A stretch of DNA of 64,000 nt from G963664225 sp964538065 (GCA_964538065.1 CAZIDG010000005.1:27131-91130); one strand, 5' to 3'; counted from the stretch's first letter, positions 30,101-38,839 are shown. Made by a program: numbers and translations. The notes: generated by a model not told the origin, from the sequence alone.

Positions 30101-30915
30101 TGGACCCCGGCGAAGTCGGCAGTCAAGGTCGTTCCCTGGGAATTCCCCACGATCATAACTGTCTCGGCGGCAAGGTTTAGATTCTGAACAGCGCCCGGAT
30201 CCGTGCTGAGGGTCGAAGTACCCGCCGCATAGCTGCCGGCAACTTCCACGGCATTCAGTGCCTTGTCATAAATACGAAACTCATCGATCGTTCCGTTGTA
30301 CGGGGCATCGCCTGTATAGGTGGATTTACCCAAAAACGAATAGACGTTGCTGATGGAAGACAAGGGGAAGGTCAAGTCCGTCCGGTAATTGGCCAGAACA
30401 CCATTCGTATAGAGTGCCATCAAGCCAGTGGGAGGGTCATACACGCAGGCGAAATGCGTCGGTCCCGTATTATCGAGAATACCAGGCCCAGTTACCACAA
30501 GTTCATGATTATAACCTGGATCGGCATCCGCATAGCTCATGCGGTAATCCCCTGCTCCAGAATGGGGGCAAAACATCACGTAATAACGCCCCACTGTGCC
30601 ATTGGTATCGCCAAAATCGAACACCCGCGACCAATCCTGCATCGTGCCAAAAGAAGCCCAGAACTCAACGGTCAGATTGGTCTGCCCGGTGATCAGGCCG
30701 GGCGGGAGATTGATAAACGTTTCAGCAGCCCCATCGAAGGTTGCCGCACCATCCACGATGGCGGCATTACCCTGGAGGGTTCCATGAGCCGAACCCACCG
30801 AATCGGTGACATCGCTGGTGAAACTATATCGGTGGGTGACAGAGGCATCAACGCTGGCCGCCATCATCAAGCCAGTCAGGACGGTGAGGACATCAAGTCC
30901 CTTGCGATATTTCAT
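27136..30915 (-). CDS. Large secreted multi-LamG (concanavalin-like) protein
   Basis: 1259 aa. A signal peptide (about residues 1-24, ...AASVDA) is followed by four LamG/concanavalin-A-like jelly rolls (about 26-235, 335-550, 650-865, 965-1180), each ending in a variant of DEFRIY or its degenerate form. Between them are Ig-like BIG2 modules with the pattern SSNPSVLTVSQEGKLQALT. The C-terminal 75 residues form the beta module ending SFYRLKK, like that of the LRR protein at 5.3 kb. LamG domains bind glycans, so a role in substrate or surface binding is likely; there is no catalytic motif. Modules three and four are highly similar even in DNA, indicating recent internal duplication. Confidence 0.85.
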   Translation of the reverse strand: MKYRKGLDVLTVLTGLMMAASVDASVTHRYSFTSDVTDSVGSAHGTLQGNAAIVDGAATFDGAAETFINLPPGLITGQTNLTVEFWASFGTMQDWSRVFDFGDTNGTVGRYYVMFCPHSGAGDYRMSYADADPGYNHELVVTGPGILDNTGPTHFACVYDPPTGLMALYTNGVLANYRTDLTFPLSSISNVYSFLGKSTYTGDAPYNGTIDEFRIYDKALNAVEVAGSYAAGTSTLSTDPGAVQNLNLAAETVMIVGNSQGTTLTADFAGVQGVRLFRMAGVTYESSNPSVLTVSQEGKLQALTTGSSTITASYGGKSTSKVITVNRREALVIAGTLYVDLKADDSSAGTLEWVNLAPAGNFTEVGDPVMEADVAGTGVSGVLFNGTTDAYVGPNTTDDIDGNSDRSVEIWALNPSIASEETLVATSHRGSDHRNFSVNYGSNGSYGAAGLWADDLGWSGPAPVAGAWHHIVFTYDGAGVAKVYADGILKTRKVLAASLSTYPGEPIKLGAQTGTDGTSLDFGQAFSGYIAAVRFHGGLLSDDDVFNNFLYGPKNQSPGTLAGIVTRADAKVLLNGYSQAKAFANFTVKTNVDVSTFAVYSSSDTNVILVETNGLIRGVGVGKAEVIASYSGYVASAQVEVVETFSVTLKHRYSFSEAAGSVEVADLVGTAKATVAGGAALTGSGQVTLDGASGYVDLPNGIISVLTNATFETWATWNGGSVWQRVFDFGSNASGEDQQGNGTTYIMLTPQASGAGMRFEATLGNGSDLLNTTAMPTNKECHIVVTYNYSARMAKLYVDGLLVATNALTVSLNDIEDINNWLGRSNWPDPFFNGSFNEFRIYDGILTDVDVALSGAAGPDKVLSGSSGSLQTVEFKVPSTNLVLNGLPLQATFIGNYQYLTNVNITGFQGVAFESSNPNVATISAKGVIESLAEGTTVLKATYQGKEAMVNLSVVRSAGSPAQLQLLHRYSFSEAVGSATTADSVGGSDGNVVGGAVFSGDGKLTLNGSDAYVNLPNGMISVLSNATFEAWVYWTGNRDWERIFDFGSNAGGEDVQGTGDTYLLLSPRAGSGRVRATITITSNSAGSETPILEDTGALPRNVWSHVALSYDITAGFARLYVNGKKVSTGIASIPLSGLNDINNWLGRSNWPDPYFTGQFDEFRIYEGALVDSQIAATYAAGPDALPSANVMPQLGAVRSGTTITISWPADATGYELEYTTSLGTGAVWQKVNTSAVVEGGVKKVTLSTTGDASFYRLKK

Positions 30916-31024
30916 AAGTGTTTGTGGGGATGAATGTTATTAAATTAGGATCACTAACTAATCCAACAAATAATAATCCAACGGGTAAAACTACGGCGTC
31001 GCTGTGTTCGGTTGTATATAAGGA

Positions 31025-31052
31025 AAGATAAATAATTAATAGGCAGAGTCAA
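31025..31052 (-). promoter_or_regulatory. LamG gene promoter candidate
   Basis: Reading leftward TTGACT-16 nt-TATCTT, giving a leader of about 100 nt. A closer pair (TTGTTG-16 nt-TAATTT) near 30950 is an alternative. Confidence 0.3.
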
Positions 31053-31209
31053 GTACAATCCATATTTTTTTGCTTTTCATATCCCGCTCACGGCAAACAG
31101 ATTACGTCACCATCAAGCCTTCACTGATGACTCATGACCCAAAGAAATGAATATTTTCTGCACTTGGGGCGTCTGAATATGAATCTCGCAAAAGCTGGTC
31201 TGGAATACC

Positions 31210-31253
31210 CAGATATACCGGTCATGTTGTTTCCATAACATGAGGGGTATCTG
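31210..31253 (+). promoter_or_regulatory. Two-tier hairpin upstream of the Gfo/Idh gene
   Basis: The outer arms CAGATA-T-ACC and GGGTATCTG pair almost fully, and an inner perfect 6-bp stem CATGTT / AACATG has an 8-nt loop. It has no T-tail, so it is more likely a leader structure or operator than a terminator. Confidence 0.35.
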
Positions 31254-31380
31254 TGCGTTCCATTGCGGGGCATATTGAAACTCGAATAAGAGCCTTATGT
31301 CATTTGATAAAAAAACATCCCCTGATCGGGTCGCATCAGCCCCAGTTCACGTTGCCGCCCTTCCCCAGGAAACCCCATCC

Positions 31381-32673
31381 ATGAATCGACGACAGTTTCT
31401 CAAACGAACCGCCCTGGCGAGTGCCGCGGTGGCCGCTCCCATGATTATCCCGGGCTCAGCCCTGGGCAAAAACGGTGCAGTTCCCCCCAGCGAGCGCATC
31501 GTCATGGCAGGTCTGGGCATTGGAGGACGCGGCTCAGGCGTGCTCCAATGGATGCTGCCGGAAAAGGATGTTCAATTTGTTGCCATATGCGATGCCAAGA
31601 AATCCCAGCGGGAAGCTGTTAAGCGCATCATCGACAACCGCTACGGGAATCAGGACTGCAAGATGTACCGGGACATCCGGGAATTTCTCGCCGAGCGCAC
31701 CGACATCGATGGCGTGCTGATTGCCACGGGTGACCGCTGGCATGCGCTGGCCTCCGTGATGGCCATGCGCTCGGGCAAGGATGTTTATAGCGAAAAGCCC
31801 TCCTCCATGACCATAGCGGAGGGCCAGATGGTGGTGGAGACTGCACGCCGCTACGGCCGGGTGTATCAGACCGGCACCCAGCGCCTGAGCGAGGCCAATT
31901 TCGCCTTCGCCATTGAACTGGCCAAGAGTGGCCGGTTGGGCAAGGTGCATACCGCCCGGGCCCATATCGCCCCCTGGGATGCTGCAGAAATGAACCACGA
32001 CTGGCTGCCCGCCGAACCCGAACCCAACAAGGACGAAGTGGATTGGGATCAATGGTTGGGACCGTGTCCCTGGCGTCCCTATAACTCCAACTACGTGCGC
32101 GGAGGGTGGCGTGGCTACTACGACTTCCACACCAGTTGCATTGGAGAATGGGGCGCGCACACATTTGTGCAGGCTCAGGCGGGGCTCGATTTACTCGACA
32201 CCTGTCCGTCCCATTACGAGTACGTCAACAACCCGACAGGCGATGGCATGGTGACCACCTATGCCAACGGGGCCAAAATGATACTCCATCGTGAAGGCTG
32301 GTGGCATGGCTCCTGCGGAATGCGCTTTGAAGGTCCCGAAGGTTGGGTCTCAGTGGCAGATGGTTATTCCAAACCTGATGTCTCCTCCCCTGCCCTGCTG
32401 GCGGATTTCAAACAAATCGTGCAGGATTACATCGCCCGCACCCAACGGCCCATGAGCCATGTGCGGGACTTCTTCAACTGCATCAAGACCCGGCGTCTCA
32501 CGGTGGCCAATCCCGTGGTCATGCATCGCGGCATGTCCGCAGTCCACGCGGCCAACATCTGCATGTGGCTCAAGCGCAACGTGAACTACGATCCGGTGAA
32601 GGAGGAATTCATCAACGATGTGGACGCGAACCGGCTGCGTTCCCGCGCCATGCGTGCACCATGGACGTTTTAA
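31381..32673 (+). CDS. Tat-exported Gfo/Idh/MocA-family oxidoreductase
   Basis: 430 aa from the ATG at 31381, chosen because the Tat signal MNRRQFLKRTALASAAVAAP starts there and AGGAA lies 9 nt upstream; the frame is open to an ATG at 31297. An NAD(P)-binding Rossmann fold with GLGIGGRGSG (about 43-52), the family EKP motif (YSEKPSS), and the C-terminal alpha/beta domain with a GGWRGYYDFHTSCIGEWGAH catalytic-type segment. Members oxidise sugars, often at C3, using tightly bound cofactor when exported. Next to a HEAT-repeat gene on the same strand. The exact substrate is unknown; a keto-glycoside pathway role is considered in the findings. Confidence 0.9.
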   Translation: MNRRQFLKRTALASAAVAAPMIIPGSALGKNGAVPPSERIVMAGLGIGGRGSGVLQWMLPEKDVQFVAICDAKKSQREAVKRIIDNRYGNQDCKMYRDIREFLAERTDIDGVLIATGDRWHALASVMAMRSGKDVYSEKPSSMTIAEGQMVVETARRYGRVYQTGTQRLSEANFAFAIELAKSGRLGKVHTARAHIAPWDAAEMNHDWLPAEPEPNKDEVDWDQWLGPCPWRPYNSNYVRGGWRGYYDFHTSCIGEWGAHTFVQAQAGLDLLDTCPSHYEYVNNPTGDGMVTTYANGAKMILHREGWWHGSCGMRFEGPEGWVSVADGYSKPDVSSPALLADFKQIVQDYIARTQRPMSHVRDFFNCIKTRRLTVANPVVMHRGMSAVHAANICMWLKRNVNYDPVKEEFINDVDANRLRSRAMRAPWTF

Positions 32674-32706
32674 TCATCAACGCCAAACCATAACGAATTA
32701 TTGAAT

Positions 32707-34671
32707 ATGCATCCCTTTAGTATTGTTCAAACCGTGGTCCTGGCGCTGGTCGCAAGCGCCTCAATGGCTTTTGCCCAAAACACCCCCACTCTGGCACCAG
32801 CGAATGAGACTGCCTTGGTGTCGATCTTGAAATCTGACGCATCCGAGAAAGCTAAAATGGATGCCTGTCGTCAACTGGCTGTCATTGGCGGCAAGGAAGC
32901 CGTGGCCCCCCTGGCCGCGCTGCTGACGGACGAAAAGCTCTCGCACATGGCCCGGTATGGTCTGGAAACCATACCCGATCCCTCTGTGGATAAGGCATTT
33001 CGCGATGCGCTGGCACAAACTCAAGGGCGTCTGCTCGTGGGCGTGATCAGCAGCATCGGCGTACGGCGTGACATCAAGGCCATTGAACCGTTAAGCGGCC
33101 TGTTGACTCATGCCGATGCTGATGTGGCGCAGGCTGCAGCTCGAGCACTGGGCAAAATTGGCACGGCCAGTGCGGCCAAGGCGATTGCCCAGGCCGTCAA
33201 AACGACCCCGACACGCAATCAACTGGCGTTCTACGAAGGCATGTTCCGATGTGCAGAGCAACTGGCCGCCAAGGGCAAGGAAAGTCAGGCCGCCACATTG
33301 TACCAGGAAATGATGAATGCCCAGGGACTTCACCAGGTCCGGGCAGGAGCGCTCCGGGGGACACTCCTGTTGAAACAGGAGAAAGGTCTGGCACTCCTTA
33401 AGCAATCGCTGCACAGCGATGATTATATCCTCACGGCAGCGGCCATCCGGACCTCGCTGGAAATGAAAAACGGCAAGGTGACCCAGGCATTGGTCGATGA
33501 ACTGGCCCGGCTTGAGGGTGACCGGCTGGTCATGGTCATCCAGGCATTGGGCAAGCGCGGCGATGTGGCAGCCCTCCCCGCCCTGGCATCCCTTGCGACA
33601 AAGGGTTCCAAGGATATCCGCCTGGCAGCCGTCCATTCCATGGCTGAATTCAGCACTCCCCAGGCCATCCCCACATTCCTTGGCATGGTGAATGACAACG
33701 ACAAGGAAATCGCTGAATTGGCGCAGGAATGCCTGGCCTCCGTGCCCGGCAAGGAAGCAGATGCCGCCGTCAACGCGATGCTGGCCAGTGCCGATCCCGC
33801 CCAGAAAAACCTGGGCATGGAACTGGCGGCCCGGCGCCGGATGGCCTCCAGCGTGCCCACCTTGCTGCAATTTGCTGATGGCGCGGACGCTCCATTGCGG
33901 CTCGCGGCCCTGAAACGCCTGGCCGAACTGGCCCGGACGTCCGATACCCCGGCCCTGCTGGCCTTGCTCGCCAAGTACCAGGATGGCCAGGACATCAACG
34001 CTGCCGGGCAGGCCTTGAGCCAGGTGGGTATGCGCGCCGCCAAGCCTGAGGAACCCGTCCAACAAATCGCAGAAGCGATGAAAACAACCAAGCCCGCCCA
34101 GAAAAAGGCCCTGCTGGCCGCCTTGAGCGCGATTGGTGAATCCTCCGCCCTGCAAGCGGTTGTGGCCGCCAGCAAGGACGCTGACCTGCGGGACGCGGCC
34201 ATCCAATCCCTTACCACCTGGAAAACGACAGACGCGGCCAAGGCGCTGCTCACGCTGGCGCAAAACGCCGGCAATGCCGGTGACAAACTGGCCTTCCTCC
34301 ACGGCTACTTTGGCTGGTCGGATAATCCAGATGTCTCGGAAGCAGATCGGCTGGCCCTGTGCAATAACGCATCAGGCCTCCTTCAGCAGGCCGAGGAAAA
34401 GAAGCTATACGCCCAGGCACTTGGAAACATCAAAAACATGGATTCCTTGAAGGCCCTCATGCCCTGCCTCGATGACGCTGCTCTCAAGGATGCGGCAGCT
34501 GCTTCCGTCGTTTCCATCGCAGAAGCCGTTCTGCGTGAAAAAGAAGCCGCCAAGCACGCTCCCGTTCTCATAGCAGCCCTGGAAAAAGCGGGCACCTCCT
34601 CCAACGCCGAGGTGGCCAAAAAGGCTCAGGAGAAGCTCCAACAAGCCAGGGAAAAGGCCGCTCAGAAATAG
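32707..34671 (+). CDS. Secreted HEAT-repeat protein
   Basis: 654 aa, starting at the ATG 32707 (MHPFSIVQTVVLALVASASM; TTG two codons upstream ignored). A signal peptide ends near residue 24 (...SMAFAQ). The rest is alpha-helical repeats of the HEAT/PBS type, in which units such as ADVAQAAARALGKIGTAS recur. Secreted HEAT proteins often accompany oxidoreductase or membrane-bound dehydrogenase genes in Verrucomicrobia and Planctomycetes, and the Gfo/Idh gene lies 33 bp upstream, suggesting an operon and possibly a physical partner. No enzyme residues; a strong terminator follows. Confidence 0.85.
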   Translation: MHPFSIVQTVVLALVASASMAFAQNTPTLAPANETALVSILKSDASEKAKMDACRQLAVIGGKEAVAPLAALLTDEKLSHMARYGLETIPDPSVDKAFRDALAQTQGRLLVGVISSIGVRRDIKAIEPLSGLLTHADADVAQAAARALGKIGTASAAKAIAQAVKTTPTRNQLAFYEGMFRCAEQLAAKGKESQAATLYQEMMNAQGLHQVRAGALRGTLLLKQEKGLALLKQSLHSDDYILTAAAIRTSLEMKNGKVTQALVDELARLEGDRLVMVIQALGKRGDVAALPALASLATKGSKDIRLAAVHSMAEFSTPQAIPTFLGMVNDNDKEIAELAQECLASVPGKEADAAVNAMLASADPAQKNLGMELAARRRMASSVPTLLQFADGADAPLRLAALKRLAELARTSDTPALLALLAKYQDGQDINAAGQALSQVGMRAAKPEEPVQQIAEAMKTTKPAQKKALLAALSAIGESSALQAVVAASKDADLRDAAIQSLTTWKTTDAAKALLTLAQNAGNAGDKLAFLHGYFGWSDNPDVSEADRLALCNNASGLLQQAEEKKLYAQALGNIKNMDSLKALMPCLDDAALKDAAAASVVSIAEAVLREKEAAKHAPVLIAALEKAGTSSNAEVAKKAQEKLQQAREKAAQK

Positions 34672-34692
34672 CTTTTGAGAAGCCATGACGCG

Positions 34693-34730
34693 GTGCGGCA
34701 GGTCTCCGGACCTGCCGCACTTTTTATTTT
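34693..34730 (+). terminator. Terminator of the Gfo/Idh-HEAT unit
   Basis: A perfect 12-bp stem GTGCGGCAGGTC / GACCTGCCGCAC with the tetraloop TCCG, followed by TTTTTATTTT. Confidence 0.97.
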
Positions 34731-34818
34731 CAGTCCTAAACTCATCAAGAACCTGGGAAAAGGCGGCACATTTGCTTTTCGGCTTTATTTCCACCCTTAA
34801 TTCAGGTGTGATGATGGT

Positions 34819-35364
34819 GTGAAACTCAATGAATTGCATATCGGCATGAGCGTGCGGCATCCGCAATATGGCACGGGAGTCGTCAAGACTCTCGGCGAGC
34901 ATACGGCGGAAGTGCAGTTTCTGGAGGGTCTGCGCACCGTGGCACCCGAATCAAGCGGCTTGCAACCTGCTGCCGCCCAAGCCAGCCTCAGCGGCCTGGA
35001 AATCCCACTGGATTCACTCCTGGAAAAGATGGCGGGCGTGCTGTTGGACAAGATGGGCGTGGAAAATCCAAGAGCCGAAGTGGATCAACTGGCTCCCCGC
35101 TGGCACCAGGGCAAACTCATCCTGACATCGGCTGACCCCAGCCTGCAACCGAAGGAGGTTCCTCTGGAGGTGTTTTTCCACAAAATCGTCATGATGCGCA
35201 ACAATCTCCGCGTGCTTGAACAAAAGGTGAACAGCCACGAAAAACTCAGCGATGCGGAGAAGGTCGAGATGCAGCAATACATCACCCGCTGCTACGGCTC
35301 AATGACGACATTCAATGTGCTGTTCAAATCGAAGGACGACCAGTTCAGCGGGACAGCCATTTAA
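34819..35364 (+). CDS. Small protein with CarD/tudor-like N-terminus
   Basis: 181 aa with a GTG start. The first 45 residues (IGMSVRHPQYGTGVVKTLGE) have the pattern of the small beta-barrel found in CarD, TRCF and UvrD C-terminal domains, which contact RNA polymerase or other proteins. The remainder is helical (HKIVMMRNNLRVLEQKVNSH) with no catalytic motif. It is convergent with the DUF3616-like gene (14 bp between stops). A nucleic-acid or RNA polymerase accessory role is inferred from the barrel only; the full-length family is not recognised. Confidence 0.7.
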   Translation: MKLNELHIGMSVRHPQYGTGVVKTLGEHTAEVQFLEGLRTVAPESSGLQPAAAQASLSGLEIPLDSLLEKMAGVLLDKMGVENPRAEVDQLAPRWHQGKLILTSADPSLQPKEVPLEVFFHKIVMMRNNLRVLEQKVNSHEKLSDAEKVEMQQYITRCYGSMTTFNVLFKSKDDQFSGTAI

Positions 35365-35378
35365 CCGGCAACACGGCA

Positions 35379-36362
35379 TCAAGGCTTCAGCCACAGGCCT
35401 CGGAACGTGCGCTGCTCCAGGGGCAGTTCCTTGTTGACCATTTTGTTGATGTGCCGCGTGCCATCATCGCTGAGAAGAAGCATCTCGTTCGTCCCCTTGT
35501 CTGGGAACAAAACGAGCGCCTCCGCTGAGAATCCCTTTTCCTGAATCCTGGACATCAACCGGGGACTGGCATTGGTACCATCCCATTCATACAGTCTGAA
35601 GTCCCCTCCCGGTCCCGGGGAGCCCGCCACGATGAAATAGCGGTCATTCCACCGGGTCATATCCCGAACACCCAGTCCTTCGAGGTCCAGCAGGATGGGA
35701 TCACCCAGCCTGGCCCGTTCCCCCTCGATGACACGACGAGGATTGAGCAAAGGCACCAGCAACGTATTGCCATCGGGAACGGGATTCCGGAAGCCGATCA
35801 ACAACCGGCCATCCGGGGTGGAACACAGCCCTTCAATGTTCAAGGCGCCATCCGATTTAGGCGCGAGGCGAGCCGCGTCACCCAAATGATACTTCGCCAA
35901 CTGGGGGGCCCGTTCCAAATCTTCAACCAGTGACTGATACGGTTTGCCGACCACCTCCAATCCCGGCACCCCGCCAACCTCAATGATTTTTGTGGCAAAC
36001 AAGCGATGGCGATCAGGGCGGTATTTGCCATCCTTGTTGGCGCCATGAGACGAAATCCAATACACAAGGTCATCCAGAATGGTCCCGGCTTCAAAATCCG
36101 ATTCCCCGGTCTTGGATGTTGTTCCCATGACTTGATCCAGCGAAATGGTCGCCACAGGCGCCCCCCCCACATCACGCCGATAGACCCGTATGGGATTGGT
36201 CTCATCATCCACCACCGCGAAATGATTCGTGCCAAGAGGCACTGCTCCCGAGGCATCACTCATGCCTTTGAAGACCAGGATCGAGGCCTTGTCATGCTTT
36301 ACCGCCCAGGTAATGAGCGATAATGACCATAAAACCACAATGATAACCAGCCGGTTTCGCAT
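35379..36362 (-). CDS. DUF3616-like secreted beta-propeller protein
   Basis: 327 aa. A signal peptide or TM anchor (about 4-20) is followed by a repetitive beta-rich domain with segments such as EGLCSTPDGRLLIGFRNPV and LDLEGLGVRDM that match the DUF3616 pattern, probably a propeller. No enzymatic residues recognised. It shares a 44-bp divergent promoter region with the next gene, so both may be co-regulated. Assignment to DUF3616 is by eye and moderate. Confidence 0.6.
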   Translation of the reverse strand: MRNRLVIIVVLWSLSLITWAVKHDKASILVFKGMSDASGAVPLGTNHFAVVDDETNPIRVYRRDVGGAPVATISLDQVMGTTSKTGESDFEAGTILDDLVYWISSHGANKDGKYRPDRHRLFATKIIEVGGVPGLEVVGKPYQSLVEDLERAPQLAKYHLGDAARLAPKSDGALNIEGLCSTPDGRLLIGFRNPVPDGNTLLVPLLNPRRVIEGERARLGDPILLDLEGLGVRDMTRWNDRYFIVAGSPGPGGDFRLYEWDGTNASPRLMSRIQEKGFSAEALVLFPDKGTNEMLLLSDDGTRHINKMVNKELPLEQRTFRGLWLKP

Positions 36363-36384
36363 AAATTGCGGATTGTGACCAACG

Positions 36385-36390
36385 TATAAT
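36385..36390 (+). promoter_or_regulatory. Shared divergent -10 element
   Basis: Perfect TATAAT for the rightward gene, ending 16 nt before the ATG at 36407; read leftward, the same bases give TTATAC for the gene starting at 36362. No good -35 on either side. Confidence 0.45.
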
Positions 36391-36406
36391 CGGTTAGACT
36401 CATTTC

Positions 36407-38014
36407 ATGCCAACACATTCATTCTTTTGCACATGCCTTGTGCTGCTGTCATTAGGCATAAACCTCCTGGGGGCCTCAGCGCCAGATACGCATCCACTTT
36501 GGGACCTGGCACAATCCAAGGCTCGCATCCACCGTTTTTCCACCCTGTTCACCGCGCAGGACATGCGCTCGAGCCTTTCTTCAGCCGAGGGGCTCCAAAA
36601 AGCCATCAACTGGTGCAAGGCCACCGGAGTCACCCACGTCTATCTGGAAACATTCCGTGACGGCTACCAGGCACCCCGCGAAGTCATGCTTAAAGCGAAG
36701 GAGGCCTTCAAGGAGGCTGGTTTCGTCGTCTCAGGATGCGTCACAACCACAGGTGTGGGCAAAGCCTCGACGGGCTGGAAAGAGACCATCAGTTGCTATA
36801 CCGACCAACCCACCCAGGAAAAGATCCAGGCGATTTTTGAATACACCGCCAGCATGTTCGATGAAATCATGATCGACGACTTCTGGTTTACCGACTGCTC
36901 CTGTGCAGCCTGTGAAAAAGCCCGGCAGGACAGGACGGTGACGGTTGGCACACAATCCTTTCCAGTGCCCGGCAACTCGTGGGAAGACTACCGATGTGCC
37001 TTGATGACACAAGTATCGCGCCACCGTGTTTTGGCCCCTGCACGCAAGACCAATCCGAAATGCCGCATCATCATCAAATATCCCCAGTGGTATGATAATT
37101 TCCATGAACGGGGGTACGAAGTCCTGGGCCAGACCAGGGATTTCGACAAGATCTGGGTTGGCACAGAAACCCGCGACTATGGGGACAAACATTGGGGCGG
37201 CACCGTGCAGTACGAAGCCTGCTTTATCATGCGCTGGCTGGGCGGAATCGGTGGCGCCAAGTGCGGGGGAGGATGGTATGACTGGTTGGGCACTACAGAA
37301 CAAACCTACATTGAACAGGCCCGGCAAACCATCCTGGGTGGCGCCCGGGAATCGCTTCTTTTCTGTTATGGAGGCCTGCAGGGAACAACCGGCCCCAAGA
37401 ATATCGAAACTCTAAGAAGCCAGCTTCCCGAGCTTTTGGACGTGGCAAAGCAGGTTGCCAGGCGCAAACCCATGGGACTTGCAGCCTATAAGCCAGCCAA
37501 TAGCCACCCTGAAAAAGAAGCCCGGGTCTTTGATTTTGTGGGCATGATGGGTTTGCCCCTGGTGCCCTGCCATGAGTTTCCCTCCAGGGCGCCCGCGGCT
37601 TTCTTTTCCATCCACGCGATGAAAGACCCCCAGTTACCCCAGCGCCTGGAAAAGTATATCCAGTCGGGTCGGCCGGTTCTGATTACCGATGGACTGGCAA
37701 AGCGATTGGCAGATCCGGCCGATCACCCCCTGGTTGCCAAAGCAACGCTTGAGGCTGCCAACGTTCACATTCTAAAAGTCAATGGTGACCCCAAATCGCT
37801 ACTGACACTGGGAGAAGCGGATCTGAACGCCCTGCGTGAATCCGTACTGCACCAACTTGGCATCACCTTCCAGGCCCCCGGCAAGGTGGGGTTCTACTGG
37901 TTCAAGGATGGCAGTTGGGTCGTTGAGAACTTCAATGACACCGCCATCACAGCGAACCTGAATGGACAGAGCCTGGAAATCGCCCCGCGCGCCTGGAAAT
38001 ACCATTGGAAATAG
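36407..38014 (+). CDS. Secreted TIM-barrel-like protein (putative glycoside hydrolase)
   Basis: 535 aa. A signal peptide (about 1-24) is followed by a likely beta/alpha barrel. Landmarks: ATGVTHVYLETFRDGY (an early strand), EIMIDDFWFTDC with a following CSCAACEKAR cluster, a motif seen in several uncharacterised barrel hydrolases, and KIWVGTETRD. A C-terminal domain (about 400-535) has the flavour of a glutamine-amidotransferase-like or beta-sandwich domain seen in beta-galactosidase-like proteins. I cannot place it in a GH family. The acid/base and nucleophile are not identified; Asp in IDDFW and Glu in GTETRD are candidates. Confidence 0.6.
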   Translation: MPTHSFFCTCLVLLSLGINLLGASAPDTHPLWDLAQSKARIHRFSTLFTAQDMRSSLSSAEGLQKAINWCKATGVTHVYLETFRDGYQAPREVMLKAKEAFKEAGFVVSGCVTTTGVGKASTGWKETISCYTDQPTQEKIQAIFEYTASMFDEIMIDDFWFTDCSCAACEKARQDRTVTVGTQSFPVPGNSWEDYRCALMTQVSRHRVLAPARKTNPKCRIIIKYPQWYDNFHERGYEVLGQTRDFDKIWVGTETRDYGDKHWGGTVQYEACFIMRWLGGIGGAKCGGGWYDWLGTTEQTYIEQARQTILGGARESLLFCYGGLQGTTGPKNIETLRSQLPELLDVAKQVARRKPMGLAAYKPANSHPEKEARVFDFVGMMGLPLVPCHEFPSRAPAAFFSIHAMKDPQLPQRLEKYIQSGRPVLITDGLAKRLADPADHPLVAKATLEAANVHILKVNGDPKSLLTLGEADLNALRESVLHQLGITFQAPGKVGFYWFKDGSWVVENFNDTAITANLNGQSLEIAPRAWKYHWK

Positions 38015-38061
38015 TAGCGAGGGCCAAAACCCCCGTTTGAACTTCCCCAGTGAACGCGCTA

Positions 38062-38090
38062 TTGGCTTACCCGACCTGATTGGGTAATGT
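38062..38090 (+). promoter_or_regulatory. queE: queE operon promoter, leaderless geometry
   Basis: TTGGCT-17 nt-TAATGT, then exactly 6 nt to the ATG at 38097. A 6-bp inverted repeat TTACCC / GGGTAA sits between the boxes. Confidence 0.5.
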
Positions 38091-38096
38091 AGCCAC

Positions 38097-38831
38097 ATGG
38101 CCGATTCATTGGTCGTCAACGAGATCTTTGCCAGCCTGCAGGGTGAAAGCACCCTGGCAGGTCTGCCATGCATTTTTGTCCGACTCACGGCCTGTAATTT
38201 ACGGTGTTCCTATTGCGATACTGCCTACGCTTTTTCCGAAGGGCACCGCATGATCCTGGAGGAAGTCATCCGCCAGGTGGAGATTCTCGCGGTTCCCTAC
38301 AAGACTCCTGGCGCGAACAGCCAGGCCCGACTTCCCCTGGTGGAGTTGACTGGAGGCGAACCCCTGCTGCAACCCGCCGCGTTGGATCTGATGCGTCTCC
38401 TGTGTGACCGAGGTTTTCAGGTGTTGCTGGAAACCAATGGCGCAGTGGATATTGGGCTCGTGGACACCAGGGTTCGCCGCATCATGGACCTTAAATGTCC
38501 TGGCAGTGGTGAATGCGATCAAAACCGATGGGAAAACCTGTCCCACTTGCGCTCGAGCGATGAAGTCAAGTTCGTCATCGGCTCATGGGAAGATTTCAAC
38601 TGGAGCAGGAAGGTCATTGAAGAACATCATCTGGCGGGGATCTGTCCTCTGCTGTTCTCCTGGGTGCATCCCCAGGCAGAATCGCAATCCCAACTCAAGC
38701 GCCCACCAGCAGACCATCACCCCATGACCCAGCGCGAACTCGCCGAAGCCATTGTACGCGAGGCCCTTCCGGTGAGGTTTCAGCTTCAAATGCACAAGAT
38801 CATCTGGCCTCAGGCGGCCAGGGGTGTTTAA
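38097..38831 (+). CDS. queE: 7-carboxy-7-deazaguanine synthase (radical SAM)
   Basis: 244 aa. The radical SAM motif is C-N-L-R-C-S-Y-C (CxxxCxxC, near residue 33), after NEIFASLQGESTLAGLPC, the N-terminal signature of QueE. ELTGGEPLLQ is the second radical SAM element, and the C-terminal LQMHKIIWP segment is also typical. QueE converts 6-carboxytetrahydropterin to the 7-deazaguanine precursor of queuosine. The gene heads a tight operon with an aminotransferase, rsmA and a NUDIX gene; no other que genes are present. A related family role (other deazapurines) is possible. Confidence 0.9.
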   Translation: MADSLVVNEIFASLQGESTLAGLPCIFVRLTACNLRCSYCDTAYAFSEGHRMILEEVIRQVEILAVPYKTPGANSQARLPLVELTGGEPLLQPAALDLMRLLCDRGFQVLLETNGAVDIGLVDTRVRRIMDLKCPGSGECDQNRWENLSHLRSSDEVKFVIGSWEDFNWSRKVIEEHHLAGICPLLFSWVHPQAESQSQLKRPPADHHPMTQRELAEAIVREALPVRFQLQMHKIIWPQAARGV

Positions 38832-38839
38832 CCATCACC

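Larger units (their letters stand above)
30916..31380. other. Divergent intergenic region, LamG / Gfo-Idh genes
   Basis: AT-rich, about 465 bp to the preferred Gfo/Idh start (381 bp to an upstream in-frame ATG at 31297). It contains a possible leftward promoter (31025-31052) and a long imperfect hairpin (31210-31253). No other coding signal seen. Confidence 0.5.

Noticed and set aside
38041..38096. preQ1 riboswitch in front of queE
   Set aside because: Only a 6-bp inverted repeat is seen; no preQ1 aptamer consensus and the mRNA probably has no leader.
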